A stretch of DNA of 64,000 nt from Bacteroidota bacterium (GCA_018266735.1 JAFDZT010000002.1:670439-734438), one strand, 5' to 3'; shown: positions 36,096 to 46,220, numbered from the stretch's first letter. Program-made: numbers and translations. The notes: generated by a model from the sequence alone, not told the origin.

Positions 36096-37388
36096 ATGGC
36101 GTCAAAACGATCCCGCAAGGGACTTTGGATAACACTCATCGTTCTTGCCTTCATCGTTGTGGCGGCTGTGGCCGTCTATCTGGTGAACAAGAAGGAACGA
36201 CCGGTACTCGTGAGCGTGGACCGCGTTGGCAAACGAACCATCACGCAAACTGTGAGCGCCATCGGCCGTCTGCAGCCGGAAGTGATGGTCAAGGTCTCTT
36301 CGGAGGCGAGCGGCGAGATCATCTTCCTTGGCGTCCGCGACGGGGATGATGTGAAGAAGGGACAACTTCTTGCACGGATCCAGCCGGATATCGTGAACAC
36401 GCAGCTCGATCAAACGCGCGCCGCGGCCGAGTCTTCGAAACTGCAGATCAGCATCGCACAGGCAGAAGTGCAACGAACCGACGCAGACCTGAAGCGCATC
36501 ACGGAGCTGCACAAAAAGAACTTTGCCTCGAAGGAAGAACTTGATCGGTCGACAGCCGCCTACGAGCAGGCCGCCGGTCGGTACCGTGCTGCCCAGGCAG
36601 ACTATCAGCGTTCCATCGGTGCACTCAAACAGACGCAGGCCTCGGCCAGTCGCACAACGATCTTCTCTCCCATCGATGGCACCGTGACCTACCTCGCCGT
36701 GGAACAAGGTGAGAAGATGGTGGGAACAGCCACGATGCAGGGCACGGAGATGATGCGCATCTCTGATCTGAACACGATGAATGCATGGGTGGACGTGGAC
36801 GAGAACGACGTTGCCTTGATCCAGATCGGCGATACGGCGCGGATCAAGGTGGATGCCCTGCGCGACGTGGTGTTGCGCGGTGTGGTCTATGAGATCGGCC
36901 ACAGCGCGAAAGTGTCCGCACAAGGAACACAAGAAGAAGTGGTGAATTTCCAGGTCCGCATTCGCATCCTCGACAAAGAGAACCGCATGCGGCCGGGTAT
37001 GTCGTGCAATGTGGAGATCGAAACAGAAACGAAGACGAACGTTGTGAGCGTTCCGATCCAAGCTGTGACGGTCCGTGCCGATGCCGCTGTGACGCAGCCC
37101 GACGTGCGATCAAACGTGCAAGACCGGTCAAGCGAGGCACGCAAGCAGCGTATCCACCCCACCTCGCAAGTGTTCGTTGTAGCGAAGAACAATTCCGTGC
37201 ACATGCGCACGGTGGAAACGGGGATCAGCGATCAGGGCTTCATCGAAGTGCTGAGCGGTCTCAAGGTGGGCGACGTGATCGTGACCGCGCCGTATCAGGC
37301 CGTGAGCAAGGTGCTGAAGGAAGGATCGAAGATCCAGATCGAAGATGATGCGGCCCGTCAGGAACGGTTCAAGAAGATGCGTCAATGA
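36096..37388 (+). CDS. MacA/HlyD-type periplasmic adaptor
   Basis: This 430-residue adaptor has an N-terminal transmembrane anchor (about residues 8-26), a barrel-sandwich half ('[26 protein letters not shown]'), a long coiled coil with '[22 protein letters not shown]', the second half '[20 protein letters not shown]' and C-terminal barrel and membrane-proximal domains. It links the MacB-like permeases to TolC. The ATG at 36096 is preferred to a TTG six bases upstream. Its stop overlaps the ATPase start by 4 bases. Confidence 0.93.
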   Translation: MASKRSRKGLWITLIVLAFIVVAAVAVYLVNKKERPVLVSVDRVGKRTITQTVSAIGRLQPEVMVKVSSEASGEIIFLGVRDGDDVKKGQLLARIQPDIVNTQLDQTRAAAESSKLQISIAQAEVQRTDADLKRITELHKKNFASKEELDRSTAAYEQAAGRYRAAQADYQRSIGALKQTQASASRTTIFSPIDGTVTYLAVEQGEKMVGTATMQGTEMMRISDLNTMNAWVDVDENDVALIQIGDTARIKVDALRDVVLRGVVYEIGHSAKVSAQGTQEEVVNFQVRIRILDKENRMRPGMSCNVEIETETKTNVVSVPIQAVTVRADAAVTQPDVRSNVQDRSSEARKQRIHPTSQVFVVAKNNSVHMRTVETGISDQGFIEVLSGLKVGDVIVTAPYQAVSKVLKEGSKIQIEDDAARQERFKKMRQ

Positions 37389-38089
37389 CGTCCGACGCCA
37401 TCATCCAGATCGAACACATCTCGCGCTCCTATGCGATGGGCGATGAGGTCGTGCGAGCATTGCGCGACGTCAGTGTGACGATCGGCAAGAATGAGTACAT
37501 CGCCATCATGGGTCCGTCCGGATCCGGGAAGTCCACCCTCATGAACATGTTGGGCTGTCTCGACACGCCATCGAGCGGTTCGTACTTCTTCAATGGTGTG
37601 GATGTGCGAACACTGAGTGATGATGAGCTCGCCGACATCCGCAACAAGGAGATCGGTTTTGTCTTTCAGACGTTCAACCTCCTTCCTCGCGCCTCGGCAC
37701 TGAAGAATGTGGAGCTGCCGCTCATCTATGCCGGACTCTCGGCCGACGCCCGACGGGAACGCGCCATCGAAGCCCTCACATCGGTCGGCTTGGAGGCGCG
37801 CATGTCGCACAAGCCTAACGAACTGTCTGGCGGCCAGCGCCAGCGCGTGGCCATTGCACGTGCCCTGGTCACACGACCTTCCATCATCCTGGCCGATGAG
37901 CCGACCGGAAACCTCGACTCGAAAACAGGTCAGGAGATCATGGCCCTGTTCCAGCAATTGTGGGAGCAAGGCAACACCGTGATCGTGGTCACGCACGAAG
38001 AAGACATTGCCCGTCATACGCATCGCATCGTGCGATTGCGCGACGGACTCATTGAATCGGACGAACCCAACGATGCCAAGAGCCTCTGA
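37385..38089 (+). CDS. MacB/LolD-type ABC transporter ATPase
   Basis: This 234-residue nucleotide-binding subunit has all motifs intact: Walker A 'GPSGSGKST', Q-loop '[21 protein letters not shown]', signature '[15 protein letters not shown]', Walker B '[13 protein letters not shown]' and H-loop 'VVTHE'. The 'NLLPRAS' Q-loop region places it in the MacB/LolD/FtsE group that powers mechanotransmission rather than direct transport. It overlaps the adaptor by 4 bases and the first permease by 17. Confidence 0.95.
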   Translation: MTSDAIIQIEHISRSYAMGDEVVRALRDVSVTIGKNEYIAIMGPSGSGKSTLMNMLGCLDTPSSGSYFFNGVDVRTLSDDELADIRNKEIGFVFQTFNLLPRASALKNVELPLIYAGLSADARRERAIEALTSVGLEARMSHKPNELSGGQRQRVAIARALVTRPSIILADEPTGNLDSKTGQEIMALFQQLWEQGNTVIVVTHEEDIARHTHRIVRLRDGLIESDEPNDAKSL

Positions 38090-39332
38090 GATCGCTGAAT
38101 CGTTCCGCATTGCGGTGAGCTCTGTCCGAGCCAACCTCATGCGATCGATCTTGACCACGAGCGGTATCGTTGTCGGCATCTTCTTTGTCGTGCTCATGGG
38201 CGTGTTCATCAAAGGCCTCGATGCAGTGTGGGAGAAGACCATCAGCATCATCGGCAAGGACATGATCTACGTCGACAAATGGGATTGGGCCGGCGGACAT
38301 TCATGGCGCAAGGCAGAGACACGAAAGGACATCACCTTCGAACAAGCAGAGGCACTGTGTGCCCGCCTCGAGGCGCCGGAACTGGCCATGCCATTGGCGC
38401 GACGTTGGGGCGGCTCGGTGATGGTCGGCAACAAGTCCATGAACTGCTCGGTGATGGGAACCACGTCGCTCTACGGACAGACCCCGGCCGGTGAGATCGA
38501 GTCCGGCCGGTTCTTCAATCCCATGGAAGAGCAGCAAGGCACGAACGTCACCGTGATCGGCTATGGCGTTGCAAAGACCTTCTTCCCCGATGGCAATGCC
38601 GTTGGACAGACGATCAAGATCAAGGGCTTTCCCTTCCGCATCATCGGCACCATTGCCAAGCGCGGATTCCTGTTCATGGACTTCATCGACAATCAGGCCT
38701 TCATCTCCCTAGAAGCTTTCAAGAGCGTCTACGGTTTTCAAGACCGAAACTTCGAAGTAGGGATCAAGGCGGGCAATGAGCGCATGCTCGATCTCGTACG
38801 CGACGAGGCCGTCGGTGTGATGCGGCAGATCCGCAATGTACCTCCGGGGGCGCCGGACGATTTCTCCGTCAACGAGATGAAGGCGTTCGACTCTCAGGCT
38901 GCCGCGATTCGACTCGGTATCTGGGTCGTGGGCATCGTCCTCACGGCACTGTCCTTCGTCGTTGGCGCCATCGGCATCATGAACATCATGTTCGTCTCCG
39001 TAACGGAGCGCACAAAGGAGATCGGCATTCGAAAGGCCATCGGCGCACGACGCTCCTCCATCCTGATGCAGTTCCTTCTGGAGTCGTCACTCCTTTGCAT
39101 TGCCGGCGCATTGATCGCCATTCCGCTCGTGCAGATCGTGGTGTTCTCCATCCGATTCTTCCTCTTGAACATCCTCGAGATAGAAGCCATTGAAGCCGTA
39201 TCGCCGCTACTACCGTTGGATCTGCTAGCCATTGCCATTGCCGTATCGATCTTTGTTGGATTGGTAGCCGGTATCTTCCCTGCCATCAAGGCAGCGTTCA
39301 TGAATCCCGTCGACGCACTTCGTTTTGAGTGA
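38073..39332 (+). CDS. MacB-like ABC permease, first copy
   Basis: This 419-residue permease has one N-terminal transmembrane helix, a periplasmic MacB_PCD domain of about 200 residues ('[21 protein letters not shown]', '[16 protein letters not shown]'), then the FtsX domain. That domain has '[32 protein letters not shown]' and three more helices, ending '[16 protein letters not shown]'. The ATG at 38073 lies within the end of the ATPase gene. Unlike E. coli MacB, the ATPase is a separate chain. Confidence 0.93.
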   Translation: MPRASEIAESFRIAVSSVRANLMRSILTTSGIVVGIFFVVLMGVFIKGLDAVWEKTISIIGKDMIYVDKWDWAGGHSWRKAETRKDITFEQAEALCARLEAPELAMPLARRWGGSVMVGNKSMNCSVMGTTSLYGQTPAGEIESGRFFNPMEEQQGTNVTVIGYGVAKTFFPDGNAVGQTIKIKGFPFRIIGTIAKRGFLFMDFIDNQAFISLEAFKSVYGFQDRNFEVGIKAGNERMLDLVRDEAVGVMRQIRNVPPGAPDDFSVNEMKAFDSQAAAIRLGIWVVGIVLTALSFVVGAIGIMNIMFVSVTERTKEIGIRKAIGARRSSILMQFLLESSLLCIAGALIAIPLVQIVVFSIRFFLLNILEIEAIEAVSPLLPLDLLAIAIAVSIFVGLVAGIFPAIKAAFMNPVDALRFE

Positions 39333-39334
39333 CC

Positions 39335-40582
39335 ATGCATATCTCTGAATCGATCGCTCTTGCCGTCGACGCCATCCGTGCCCAAAAGCTCCGGTCGGGA
39401 CTCACATTGCTCTCCATTGGTCTTGGCGTCTTCGCCATCATCTCGAGTACGAGCGTTGTCGGTTCGTTGAGCGACGTGATGTCGACGCAACTTGCCAACC
39501 TTGGCGAACACTCCTTTCTGATCCAACGCACACCAAGCTTTCAATTCGGTGGCGGATGGCGGAAGTATCAGAAGCGCAAGAACATCACCTATCAGCAGGC
39601 CGTGATGTTCCGCGACAAGATGACGCTCACGAATCAGATCACGATCAGCAACACCGCGCCCGGCGTCGTGATCAAGGCCGGCCTCGAGAGCACCGACCCC
39701 GATGTCTCGCTCATTGGTGCCGATGCGTTGTACTTCGTCGTGAACACGGCAACCGTTACAACAGGTCGTGCGTTCACCGATGCCGACGTCGACCTTGGCC
39801 GCAACGTTGCCATCATCGGACACGACGTCGTGGTAAAGCTCTTTCCCGGACGTGAGGCGGTGGGCCAACGCATCACCGTGAAAAACCAGGAATTCGAAGT
39901 GATCGGCGAGCTCGAAGAACGTGGCGGCATGCTAGGACAAAGTCAGGACAACCGCGTGATGATCCCCATCAGCGTCTTCGTGAAGTACTACTCGTCGCCC
40001 TGGGACAAGAGCGTCGACATTTCCGTGAAGGCCATTGCACGCGATGCACTACAACCAACAATGGACGAGGCCACCGGCGTTATGCGCGCTTTGCGTGGCG
40101 TGAAACCATGGGAAGAGAATTCCTTCGAGATGGACACGAACGAAGCGCTCTCATCGCAATTCAGCATGCTGAGCAGTTACATCGCCGGCATCGCCGTGGT
40201 CTCCGGTCTCGGCGCACTCATCGTGGCCGGCATTGGCATCATGAACATGATGCTCGTCAGCGTCAAGGAACGCACACGCGAGATCGGCGTCCGCAAAGCA
40301 CTTGGCGCACACCGCTCATGGATCGTTCGACAGTTCCTCATCGAGGCTGTGACCTTAAGTCAGATCGGCGGACTCATCGGAATGGCAGGCGGCATGTTCT
40401 CGGGCTTTGCTGCCGTGCTCGTGATCCGCAACCTCGGCATGCCTCTCCTCACCTACACGGTGCCGTGGTTCTGGGTGATCTTCTCTGTGATCGCCTGTTC
40501 CTTCATCGGCATCGTCTTCGGGCTCTACCCTGCCTACCGCGCCGCCTCGCTCGACCCGATCGAGGCCCTTCGCTACGAGTAG
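39335..40582 (+). CDS. MacB-like ABC permease, second copy
   Basis: This 415-residue permease is a second, divergent copy of the preceding gene with the same architecture. It has an N-terminal helix ('GLTLLSIGLGVFAIISSTSVVG'), a periplasmic domain containing 'ALYFVVNTATVTTGRAFTDADV', and the FtsX signature 'IGIMNMMLVSVKERTREIGVRKALGAHR', ending 'PAYRAASLDPIEALRYE'. Two permeases with one ATPase suggest a heterodimeric complex. A GTG at 39329 overlapping the previous stop is an alternative start. Confidence 0.93.
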   Translation: MHISESIALAVDAIRAQKLRSGLTLLSIGLGVFAIISSTSVVGSLSDVMSTQLANLGEHSFLIQRTPSFQFGGGWRKYQKRKNITYQQAVMFRDKMTLTNQITISNTAPGVVIKAGLESTDPDVSLIGADALYFVVNTATVTTGRAFTDADVDLGRNVAIIGHDVVVKLFPGREAVGQRITVKNQEFEVIGELEERGGMLGQSQDNRVMIPISVFVKYYSSPWDKSVDISVKAIARDALQPTMDEATGVMRALRGVKPWEENSFEMDTNEALSSQFSMLSSYIAGIAVVSGLGALIVAGIGIMNMMLVSVKERTREIGVRKALGAHRSWIVRQFLIEAVTLSQIGGLIGMAGGMFSGFAAVLVIRNLGMPLLTYTVPWFWVIFSVIACSFIGIVFGLYPAYRAASLDPIEALRYE

Positions 40583-40584
40583 CG

Positions 40585-41682
40585 TTACTCGATCATTACC
40601 GGCTGAACGACAACGCGTGCCTTGTGCTCATACCGCACAAAGACAACAGACGATGGGAGTCCGCGTGGGAGAAGGAACTGCACACTTCCGTCAACATGCT
40701 CCATGGAACCGAGTGCACGTCCCAACACATCGAGCACGGTGATCGTGCTATTGGCCACCACTCCGTCGATGGTGATCACATCATGCGCCGGATTCGGTCG
40801 CACCGTGAGCAACGCCGTCACATCATCTTGCACGGAGAGAGGGGCAAGGGGCACGGCGGCACGAAAGAACACGCGAATGGAGTCGATGTTCGGGATCACA
40901 TCAGTGATAATGGCACGCTCATGTGCTGCGCAACTATCGGCGAACGCTGCAAGACGTCCACGCAACGCTGCTGCATCACCCGAGTAGCATAGCATCGGAG
41001 GATAGCGATGCCCTTCGGTCAGATGGTCGATCGGTGAGGCGCGCCGCTGCTCTGCGAGGTCGGACCCAAATGCATTCACGTAGAGCGATCGTTCATCGCC
41101 CGTCGTGCTCTCGATCGTTCGCGACACGTCATACAACGGCGATCCCGTCGAGCACAGAGCGCGCACCGTTGACGCATCCACGCCCACCGCTTGCAGGAAC
41201 TCGCCGTTGGTGCAGACCAGCAGGGCCAGGTGTCCACCCGCTTCATCGCCCAACAAGCAGATCCGACGTCCATCACCATTGTACCGACCGATCCGTGCCT
41301 TCACCGCAGCAATGGCCTTGGCCACGTCGCGCGCCTGTAACGGAGCTCGCACGGCCGAGGGCGAGGTAGGGTCGCATGGTGGACAGGCAGGAGCGAGTCT
41401 GTAGTTCAGGCTCACGAACACCCAGGCACTATCGGTGAAGGCCTTGGCGAGCGAGTCGACCTTGGACCGATCGCCACCCTGCCACCCTCCTCCATGGACA
41501 AACATCACCACCGGAAGTTCGATGCGGCCGCCCTTGGGGACGTAGACATCCATCGACAGGAGCCCCTCATCAACTCCCGAGATCGTGTCGTAGGCAACGT
41601 TCTTGTAGGTAAGAAAGGTCTGCGCCTGTGTGTTCAGGCAGACCACAAGGCCAAGGAGGGCGGCAAGGACGGAACGGATCAT
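40585..41682 (-). CDS. Secreted alpha/beta-hydrolase-like protein lacking the catalytic Ser, T9SS-type tail
   Basis: This 365-residue precursor has a signal peptide ('ALLGLVVCLNTQAQ') and an acetyl-esterase-like hydrolase domain with oxyanion motif HGGG at 63-66 and 'SLNYRLAPACPP'. The nucleophile elbow, normally GDSAGGH, reads 'LGDEAGGHLA', placing Glu147 where the serine should be; the codon is an unambiguous GAA. The C-terminal 80 residues ('LLTVRPNPAHDVITIDG' onward, ending 'RVVVQPVMIE') are a type A T9SS sorting domain. It may be a binding protein or use another residue. It converges with the MacB operon 2 bases after its end. Confidence 0.85.
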   Translation of the reverse strand: MIRSVLAALLGLVVCLNTQAQTFLTYKNVAYDTISGVDEGLLSMDVYVPKGGRIELPVVMFVHGGGWQGGDRSKVDSLAKAFTDSAWVFVSLNYRLAPACPPCDPTSPSAVRAPLQARDVAKAIAAVKARIGRYNGDGRRICLLGDEAGGHLALLVCTNGEFLQAVGVDASTVRALCSTGSPLYDVSRTIESTTGDERSLYVNAFGSDLAEQRRASPIDHLTEGHRYPPMLCYSGDAAALRGRLAAFADSCAAHERAIITDVIPNIDSIRVFFRAAVPLAPLSVQDDVTALLTVRPNPAHDVITIDGVVANSTITVLDVLGRALGSMEHVDGSVQFLLPRGLPSSVVFVRYEHKARVVVQPVMIE

Positions 41683-41729
41683 AGTGCCCCTTTGAGAAGA
41701 GATGACGGTAGGCGAACATACGGAAGAGT

Positions 41730-41737
41730 TATCTTCG
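41730..41737 (+). promoter_or_regulatory. Leaderless-type -7 element before mgtE
   Basis: TATCTTCG (one mismatch from TAnnTTTG) ends four bases before the mgtE ATG at 41742. Confidence 0.4.
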
Positions 41738-41741
41738 CAGG

Positions 41742-43118
41742 ATGTACGGCAAACTCATCGCACCCGAGATCGAAGAACTCATTGCGCATCGCGACTTCGC
41801 GACGATCCGCGATGTCTTCGTGGAATGGTCCCCTGTGGACCTGGCCGAGCTCGTGAGCGACCTGCGTGAGGAGTCGCGCGCCGTGGTCTTCCGCCTCTTG
41901 CCGAAGGACATCGCTGCCGAGACGTTCTCGTATTGCGACCTCGAGACGCAGCAGGAGCTGTTGCATGATATGGCCAAGGAAGAAGTGGCCACGATCCTCA
42001 ACGACATGTCGCCCGACGACCGTACACAACTCTTCGAAGACCTGCCGGGCAATGTCGTCTCGGAACTGATCAACTCCCTCTCTGCGGAAGAACGTGCCAT
42101 TGCGCTCACGCTCTTGAACTATCCGGAGGACTCCGTTGGTCGTCTGATGACGCCGGACTATGTGATCATCAAGCGACATTGGACCGTGCAACAGGCACTG
42201 GACCACATTCGCAACTATGGCAAAGATTCGGAAACGTTGAATCTGCTGTATGTGACGGAGCATGGCACGCTCATCGACGAGATACGTATCCGAGAGATCC
42301 TCCTCTCGCCGCCCGATGCCCTTGTCGAGGATCTCATGGACTTCAAGGCAGAGTCGTTGCTCGTGACCGACGATCAAGAGACCGCCGTGCAGTTGTTCAA
42401 GAAGCTCGACCGGTTCGCCATTCCCGTTGTTGATGCCGATCGCAAGTTGCTGGGCATCATCACCATCGACGATGTGCTCGATGTAGCCGAAGAGCAGGCC
42501 ACGGAAGAGATCCAAAAGTTTGGTGGTATGGAGGCGCTCGAAGAGCCGTACACAGCGACACCATTGCAAGAGGTGATCCGGAAGCGTGCGATCTGGTTGA
42601 TGGTGCTCTTCATTGGTGAGTTGCTCACGGCCACAGCACTTGGCTTCTTTGAACACCAATTGGACAGAGCCGTCATCCTGACGTTGTTCTTGCCGCTGAT
42701 CATCTCGAGTGGCGGGAACAGTGGCTCACAGGCCGCAACGTTGATCGTTCGCGCCATGGCCCTGGGAGAAGTTGGATTGCACGAGTGGTGGTTCGTGTTG
42801 CGTCGCGAACTCGTGAGCGGACTGAGTCTTGGCGTGATCCTCGCCGTCCTCGGCGTGATCCGCATCATCGGATGGAATGCCGTCTTCGGCACGTATGGAG
42901 ATCACTACATCTTGGTCGCACTCACCGTGGGGTTCTCGCTCATCGGTGTTGTCATGTTCGGAACCATCACCGGTTCCATGCTCCCCTTCTTGATGAAGCG
43001 CCTGGGACTCGACCCCGCCACATCGTCCGCTCCCTTTGTTGCGACCCTCGTCGACGTGACCGGTATCGTGATCTACTTCACCATCGCCACGATGCTGTTG
43101 ACGGGCGTCCTCCTTTAA
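41742..43118 (+). CDS. mgtE: Magnesium transporter MgtE
   Basis: This 458-residue MgtE channel has the standard modules: an N-terminal superhelical N domain ('LAELVSDLREESRAVVFRLLP' repeats, residues 1-130), two CBS domains (about 135-255; 'GRLMTPDYVII', 'IPVVDADRKLLGIITIDDVLD') and five transmembrane helices. The pore signature 'PLIISSGGNSGSQAATL' and the last-helix 'PFVATLVDVTGIVIYF' with the Mg2+-coordinating Asp are present. The cytoplasmic domains sense Mg2+ and close the pore. No Mg2+ riboswitch fits in the 59-base upstream gap. Confidence 0.96.
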   Translation: MYGKLIAPEIEELIAHRDFATIRDVFVEWSPVDLAELVSDLREESRAVVFRLLPKDIAAETFSYCDLETQQELLHDMAKEEVATILNDMSPDDRTQLFEDLPGNVVSELINSLSAEERAIALTLLNYPEDSVGRLMTPDYVIIKRHWTVQQALDHIRNYGKDSETLNLLYVTEHGTLIDEIRIREILLSPPDALVEDLMDFKAESLLVTDDQETAVQLFKKLDRFAIPVVDADRKLLGIITIDDVLDVAEEQATEEIQKFGGMEALEEPYTATPLQEVIRKRAIWLMVLFIGELLTATALGFFEHQLDRAVILTLFLPLIISSGGNSGSQAATLIVRAMALGEVGLHEWWFVLRRELVSGLSLGVILAVLGVIRIIGWNAVFGTYGDHYILVALTVGFSLIGVVMFGTITGSMLPFLMKRLGLDPATSSAPFVATLVDVTGIVIYFTIATMLLTGVLL

Positions 43119-43187
43119 TTTCCAACGTGTGAAACCTTCGCGCGTGCATGCCGTAGCGCCTCGATCACGTTTTCTTGAGGGCTCGTT

Positions 43188-45587
43188 ATGCTACGCACAG
43201 TTGTTTGCGTTGTCGGTGTTCTTGCAAGTGTTCTTCCTTCCATTGCTGCTCCGGTGCGCGTTCGCGGTCGCGTTGTCGATGCCCGCAGCCAACAGCCGTT
43301 GCCAAGCGCAAGCGTTGCCGTGATCGATCGTGCAACGGGACGCATCGATCACGGTGTGATCGCACAACGAACGGGAACGTTCGAGATCGGATCGGTGGTG
43401 CTTGGACAACACACCATCCGCGTCACGTATACAGGGTACGACACTGTAACGGTCGACCCTGCCACCTTCACACCCGACCTCGATGTGGTCGACCTGCACG
43501 ATGTGCCGGTCGCTCCAACGGAGCATACGACCGACGAAGTGGCCGTGGTAGCAGAGAAAGATCAGATAACGTACGCGCCGGGAAAGAAGGTCTTCAATGT
43601 CGACAAGTCGCTCACAACGGCCGGGGGCAATGCGCTGGACGTACTGCGACAAGTGCCCTCTGTGAATGTCGATGTGAACGGTGCCGTTACCGTACGCGGA
43701 TCGGGAGCGGTGAACATCTACGTCGACAACAAGCCCATCACCGCCTATGGCGACCCGACGATGGTGCTGAAGAGTCTACCGGCTGCGGCAATGCAAACCG
43801 TGGAGGTGATCTCGAATCCCGGTTCGAAGTATGATGCCGAAGGTCAGGCTGGTATCCTGAACATCGTGCTCCGCAAAGAGCGGGAGCAAGGGCTGAACGG
43901 GACCACGATGCTGAATCTGGGACTGTTCGACAACTACAGCGGGCAGCTCAGTGGAAACTATCGCGATGCATCGGTGAACTACTTGGCATCGATCGACCTC
44001 GCAACAGCGAACGGACGTCGCTACAAGCGAGCCGAGTCGTGGTTCGACAACGGACTCTCCGTCTATCGCGACGGTGGAAGTCTTGCACAGAACACATCCG
44101 TGGTTGGAAAGGCAGGAGCAGAGATCACACTGTCGCAACACCATCGCATGTCGATAACAGGAGATCTTCAGTATTCCGGTGGCACGTCGTCCGATCCATT
44201 CTATAGCACCATCACGTCTTCAACGGGTGCGGTCACGAATGCCACGCTCGATCAACATAGCGAGTCGGCCTTCGTTTCCGGCGGTGGGACCATCGACTAT
44301 GCCTTTACGGACGATGTGCCAACGAACAAACTCACGGCCATGCTCATGGTGTTTCCGACAACGTTCGATGTCACGAGCACGTCGGAGAATTCATCGCCGC
44401 TGTACGGACGTCGTGCACGCACCTACGGCTCATCGATGTATGTTCAAGCGCAGTCCGATCTCAGCACGACCATCCACGATAGCAGTGTGGTGGAGGCAGG
44501 GGTCAAGGCGCTCCTGCAGACCATCGATTCCGACTTCCTATTCTCCAACGAGGATGCCGCAACCGGAGCATGGGTGCTCGACCCCACAACATCCAATGGA
44601 GCAGTTCACGTCAACAATGTGTATGCAGGATATGTGAACTACGCCAACAAGATCGGCGACCTTTCGTTGCAAGCCGGCCTGCGCGGTGAGTACACGGTGT
44701 ACATGTATGAAGGCAGGAACGTCGGCTCGCAGAACTTTGCGCGCTCCTATGGCAATCTCTTTCCGAGTTTCGCATTGAGTTACCAACTCAGCGACGAAGG
44801 AAGTCTGAATTGGTCGTACAGTCGGCGCATCAATCGTCCCGACGATACGCAACTCAATCCCTTCCTCGATCGGTCCGACTCACTCAATTGGCGCACCGGG
44901 AACCCGGCTCTCCTCCCCGAGTTCACGAACTCCTTCGAGCTTGGATACTTGCATGCCATGCCGTCGGCCGTGCTCAATGCGGAGTTGTTCTATCGACACA
45001 CCACCGACCACATCAACCTGCGGTTCCGTGAGCAGGTCGGTCCGGCCACCATTCTTGAACGTCCATACAACTTCGGCTATGCCGACTCATACGGCGCATC
45101 GCTGTATGCCAATCTCGAACCCACGGATTGGTTGAAAGTGAACACGGAGGTCAGTTACTACGCGCAAGACGTTGTCGGCGACATCTTCGATCAGCACTTT
45201 GAGAGTTACGGGCACGGATGGAATGCCAAGGCCTCGGCCATTGCGACATTACCCTTTGACGTGCGCGGACAACTCAACTTCGACTACACCGCACCGCAAG
45301 TGATCCCGCAAGGATATCGCTACGCGTTCACGTTCATGAGCGTGGCATTGAACAAGCAGTTTCTCGACAGGGCACTCACCGTGGGTCTGTCGTGGACCGA
45401 CCCATTCAATACGGCACGCTTCGGTGGTGTGGTGAACGGGCAAGGATTCTCGACCGAGCTCCTCAATCAGCGTGACTATCCGCTGGTCACACTGAGCGTC
45501 ACCTATCGGTTGAACAACGCCCGCGCGCAGCAACAACGCGGCGTTCCCGGTGGTGCACTCATTGGTGGTTCTTCAAGCAAGATCTAG
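43188..45587 (+). CDS. Outer-membrane receptor: carboxypeptidase-regulatory-like, plug and beta-barrel domains
   Basis: This 799-residue TonB-dependent-receptor-like protein has a signal peptide, then a carboxypeptidase-regulatory-like domain ('RVRGRVVDARSQQPLPSASVAVID', about 22-100) and a plug ('NALDVLRQVPSVNVDVNGAVTVRGSGAVNIYVDNKP', split over two strands). The rest is a large barrel of the outer_membrane_beta-barrel_3 type with 'YDAEGQAGILNIVLRKE' at its start and 'GSLNWSYSRRINRPDDTQLNPF' in the middle. No obvious TonB box is visible. The substrate is unknown; the neighbours mgtE and feoAB make a metal compound worth testing. 'GAGGG' lies about 9 bases before the ATG. Confidence 0.88.
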   Translation: MLRTVVCVVGVLASVLPSIAAPVRVRGRVVDARSQQPLPSASVAVIDRATGRIDHGVIAQRTGTFEIGSVVLGQHTIRVTYTGYDTVTVDPATFTPDLDVVDLHDVPVAPTEHTTDEVAVVAEKDQITYAPGKKVFNVDKSLTTAGGNALDVLRQVPSVNVDVNGAVTVRGSGAVNIYVDNKPITAYGDPTMVLKSLPAAAMQTVEVISNPGSKYDAEGQAGILNIVLRKEREQGLNGTTMLNLGLFDNYSGQLSGNYRDASVNYLASIDLATANGRRYKRAESWFDNGLSVYRDGGSLAQNTSVVGKAGAEITLSQHHRMSITGDLQYSGGTSSDPFYSTITSSTGAVTNATLDQHSESAFVSGGGTIDYAFTDDVPTNKLTAMLMVFPTTFDVTSTSENSSPLYGRRARTYGSSMYVQAQSDLSTTIHDSSVVEAGVKALLQTIDSDFLFSNEDAATGAWVLDPTTSNGAVHVNNVYAGYVNYANKIGDLSLQAGLRGEYTVYMYEGRNVGSQNFARSYGNLFPSFALSYQLSDEGSLNWSYSRRINRPDDTQLNPFLDRSDSLNWRTGNPALLPEFTNSFELGYLHAMPSAVLNAELFYRHTTDHINLRFREQVGPATILERPYNFGYADSYGASLYANLEPTDWLKVNTEVSYYAQDVVGDIFDQHFESYGHGWNAKASAIATLPFDVRGQLNFDYTAPQVIPQGYRYAFTFMSVALNKQFLDRALTVGLSWTDPFNTARFGGVVNGQGFSTELLNQRDYPLVTLSVTYRLNNARAQQQRGVPGGALIGGSSSKI

Positions 45588-46219
45588 CGGCGCAGAATGC
45601 GCATCGCTCTCTGCAGTGCGATCATCAACAAGGTCGCACTGCAGAGGACCACGCCGAGCACGAGCACACCTTCCAACATCGTTGTCCCCGGTGTGGCGTT
45701 CATCGCTTCACGCATGTACTGCATGCCGAACACACCATGTCCGATCATGGATGCCGTGGCAAGCGAGAGAATGGCCGGCACGACGATAAGTGGCGTCCAT
45801 CCGGGACGCAAGAGTGCGAGGGCGGCGGGCACAAGAAGGGCCGGACCAGCCATCAAGTAAAAGGCAAAGGAGTTCAGTGTTTCCGGCGAAACCGTCACCG
45901 GTGCGGACGTGAGCAAGAGCGACGCCCAATGCGAGATGCTGATGGCACCACCGGTACCAAAGGCCACCACCACTCCCCACCTCGCCGCCTTCCCCGACAT
46001 CGATTCCGTGCGGAAGTAGGCAGCGGCACCAAAGATCACAAGCACGGGCCCGTAGTAAGGGATGTACCAATGCATGAGCGGTGAGCGCAGAAGAACCAGC
46101 ACTGCGCCTACGACGCCGATCAGCAGACCAATGTTCATGGTGGGCATGCCGATGGCCCGTGTGAACTCGCGCGCAAGGTCGAGGTTCGGCTTATCGGATC
46201 GAACATCTGCAGTTGTCAT
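45584..46219 (-). CDS. Integral membrane protein, six-helix, unknown
   Basis: This 211-residue hydrophobic protein with about six transmembrane helices starts immediately after the feoB stop (the ATG at 46219 abuts it), so it is the third gene of the Feo operon. The N-terminal cytoplasmic segment 'ADVRSDKPNLDLAREFTRAIG' is followed by helices with few charged residues. A conserved-looking 'ATASMIGHGVFGMQYMREAM' hairpin holds a His and two Met. No family is recognised. A role in ferrous iron uptake is inferred only from position. Confidence 0.72.
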   Translation of the reverse strand: MTTADVRSDKPNLDLAREFTRAIGMPTMNIGLLIGVVGAVLVLLRSPLMHWYIPYYGPVLVIFGAAAYFRTESMSGKAARWGVVVAFGTGGAISISHWASLLLTSAPVTVSPETLNSFAFYLMAGPALLVPAALALLRPGWTPLIVVPAILSLATASMIGHGVFGMQYMREAMNATPGTTMLEGVLVLGVVLCSATLLMIALQRAMRILRR

Positions 46220-46220
46220 A

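Noticed and set aside
41683-41741. Mg2+ (M-box) riboswitch for mgtE
   Set aside because: Only 59 bases are available and the promoter-like element lies four bases before the start codon.
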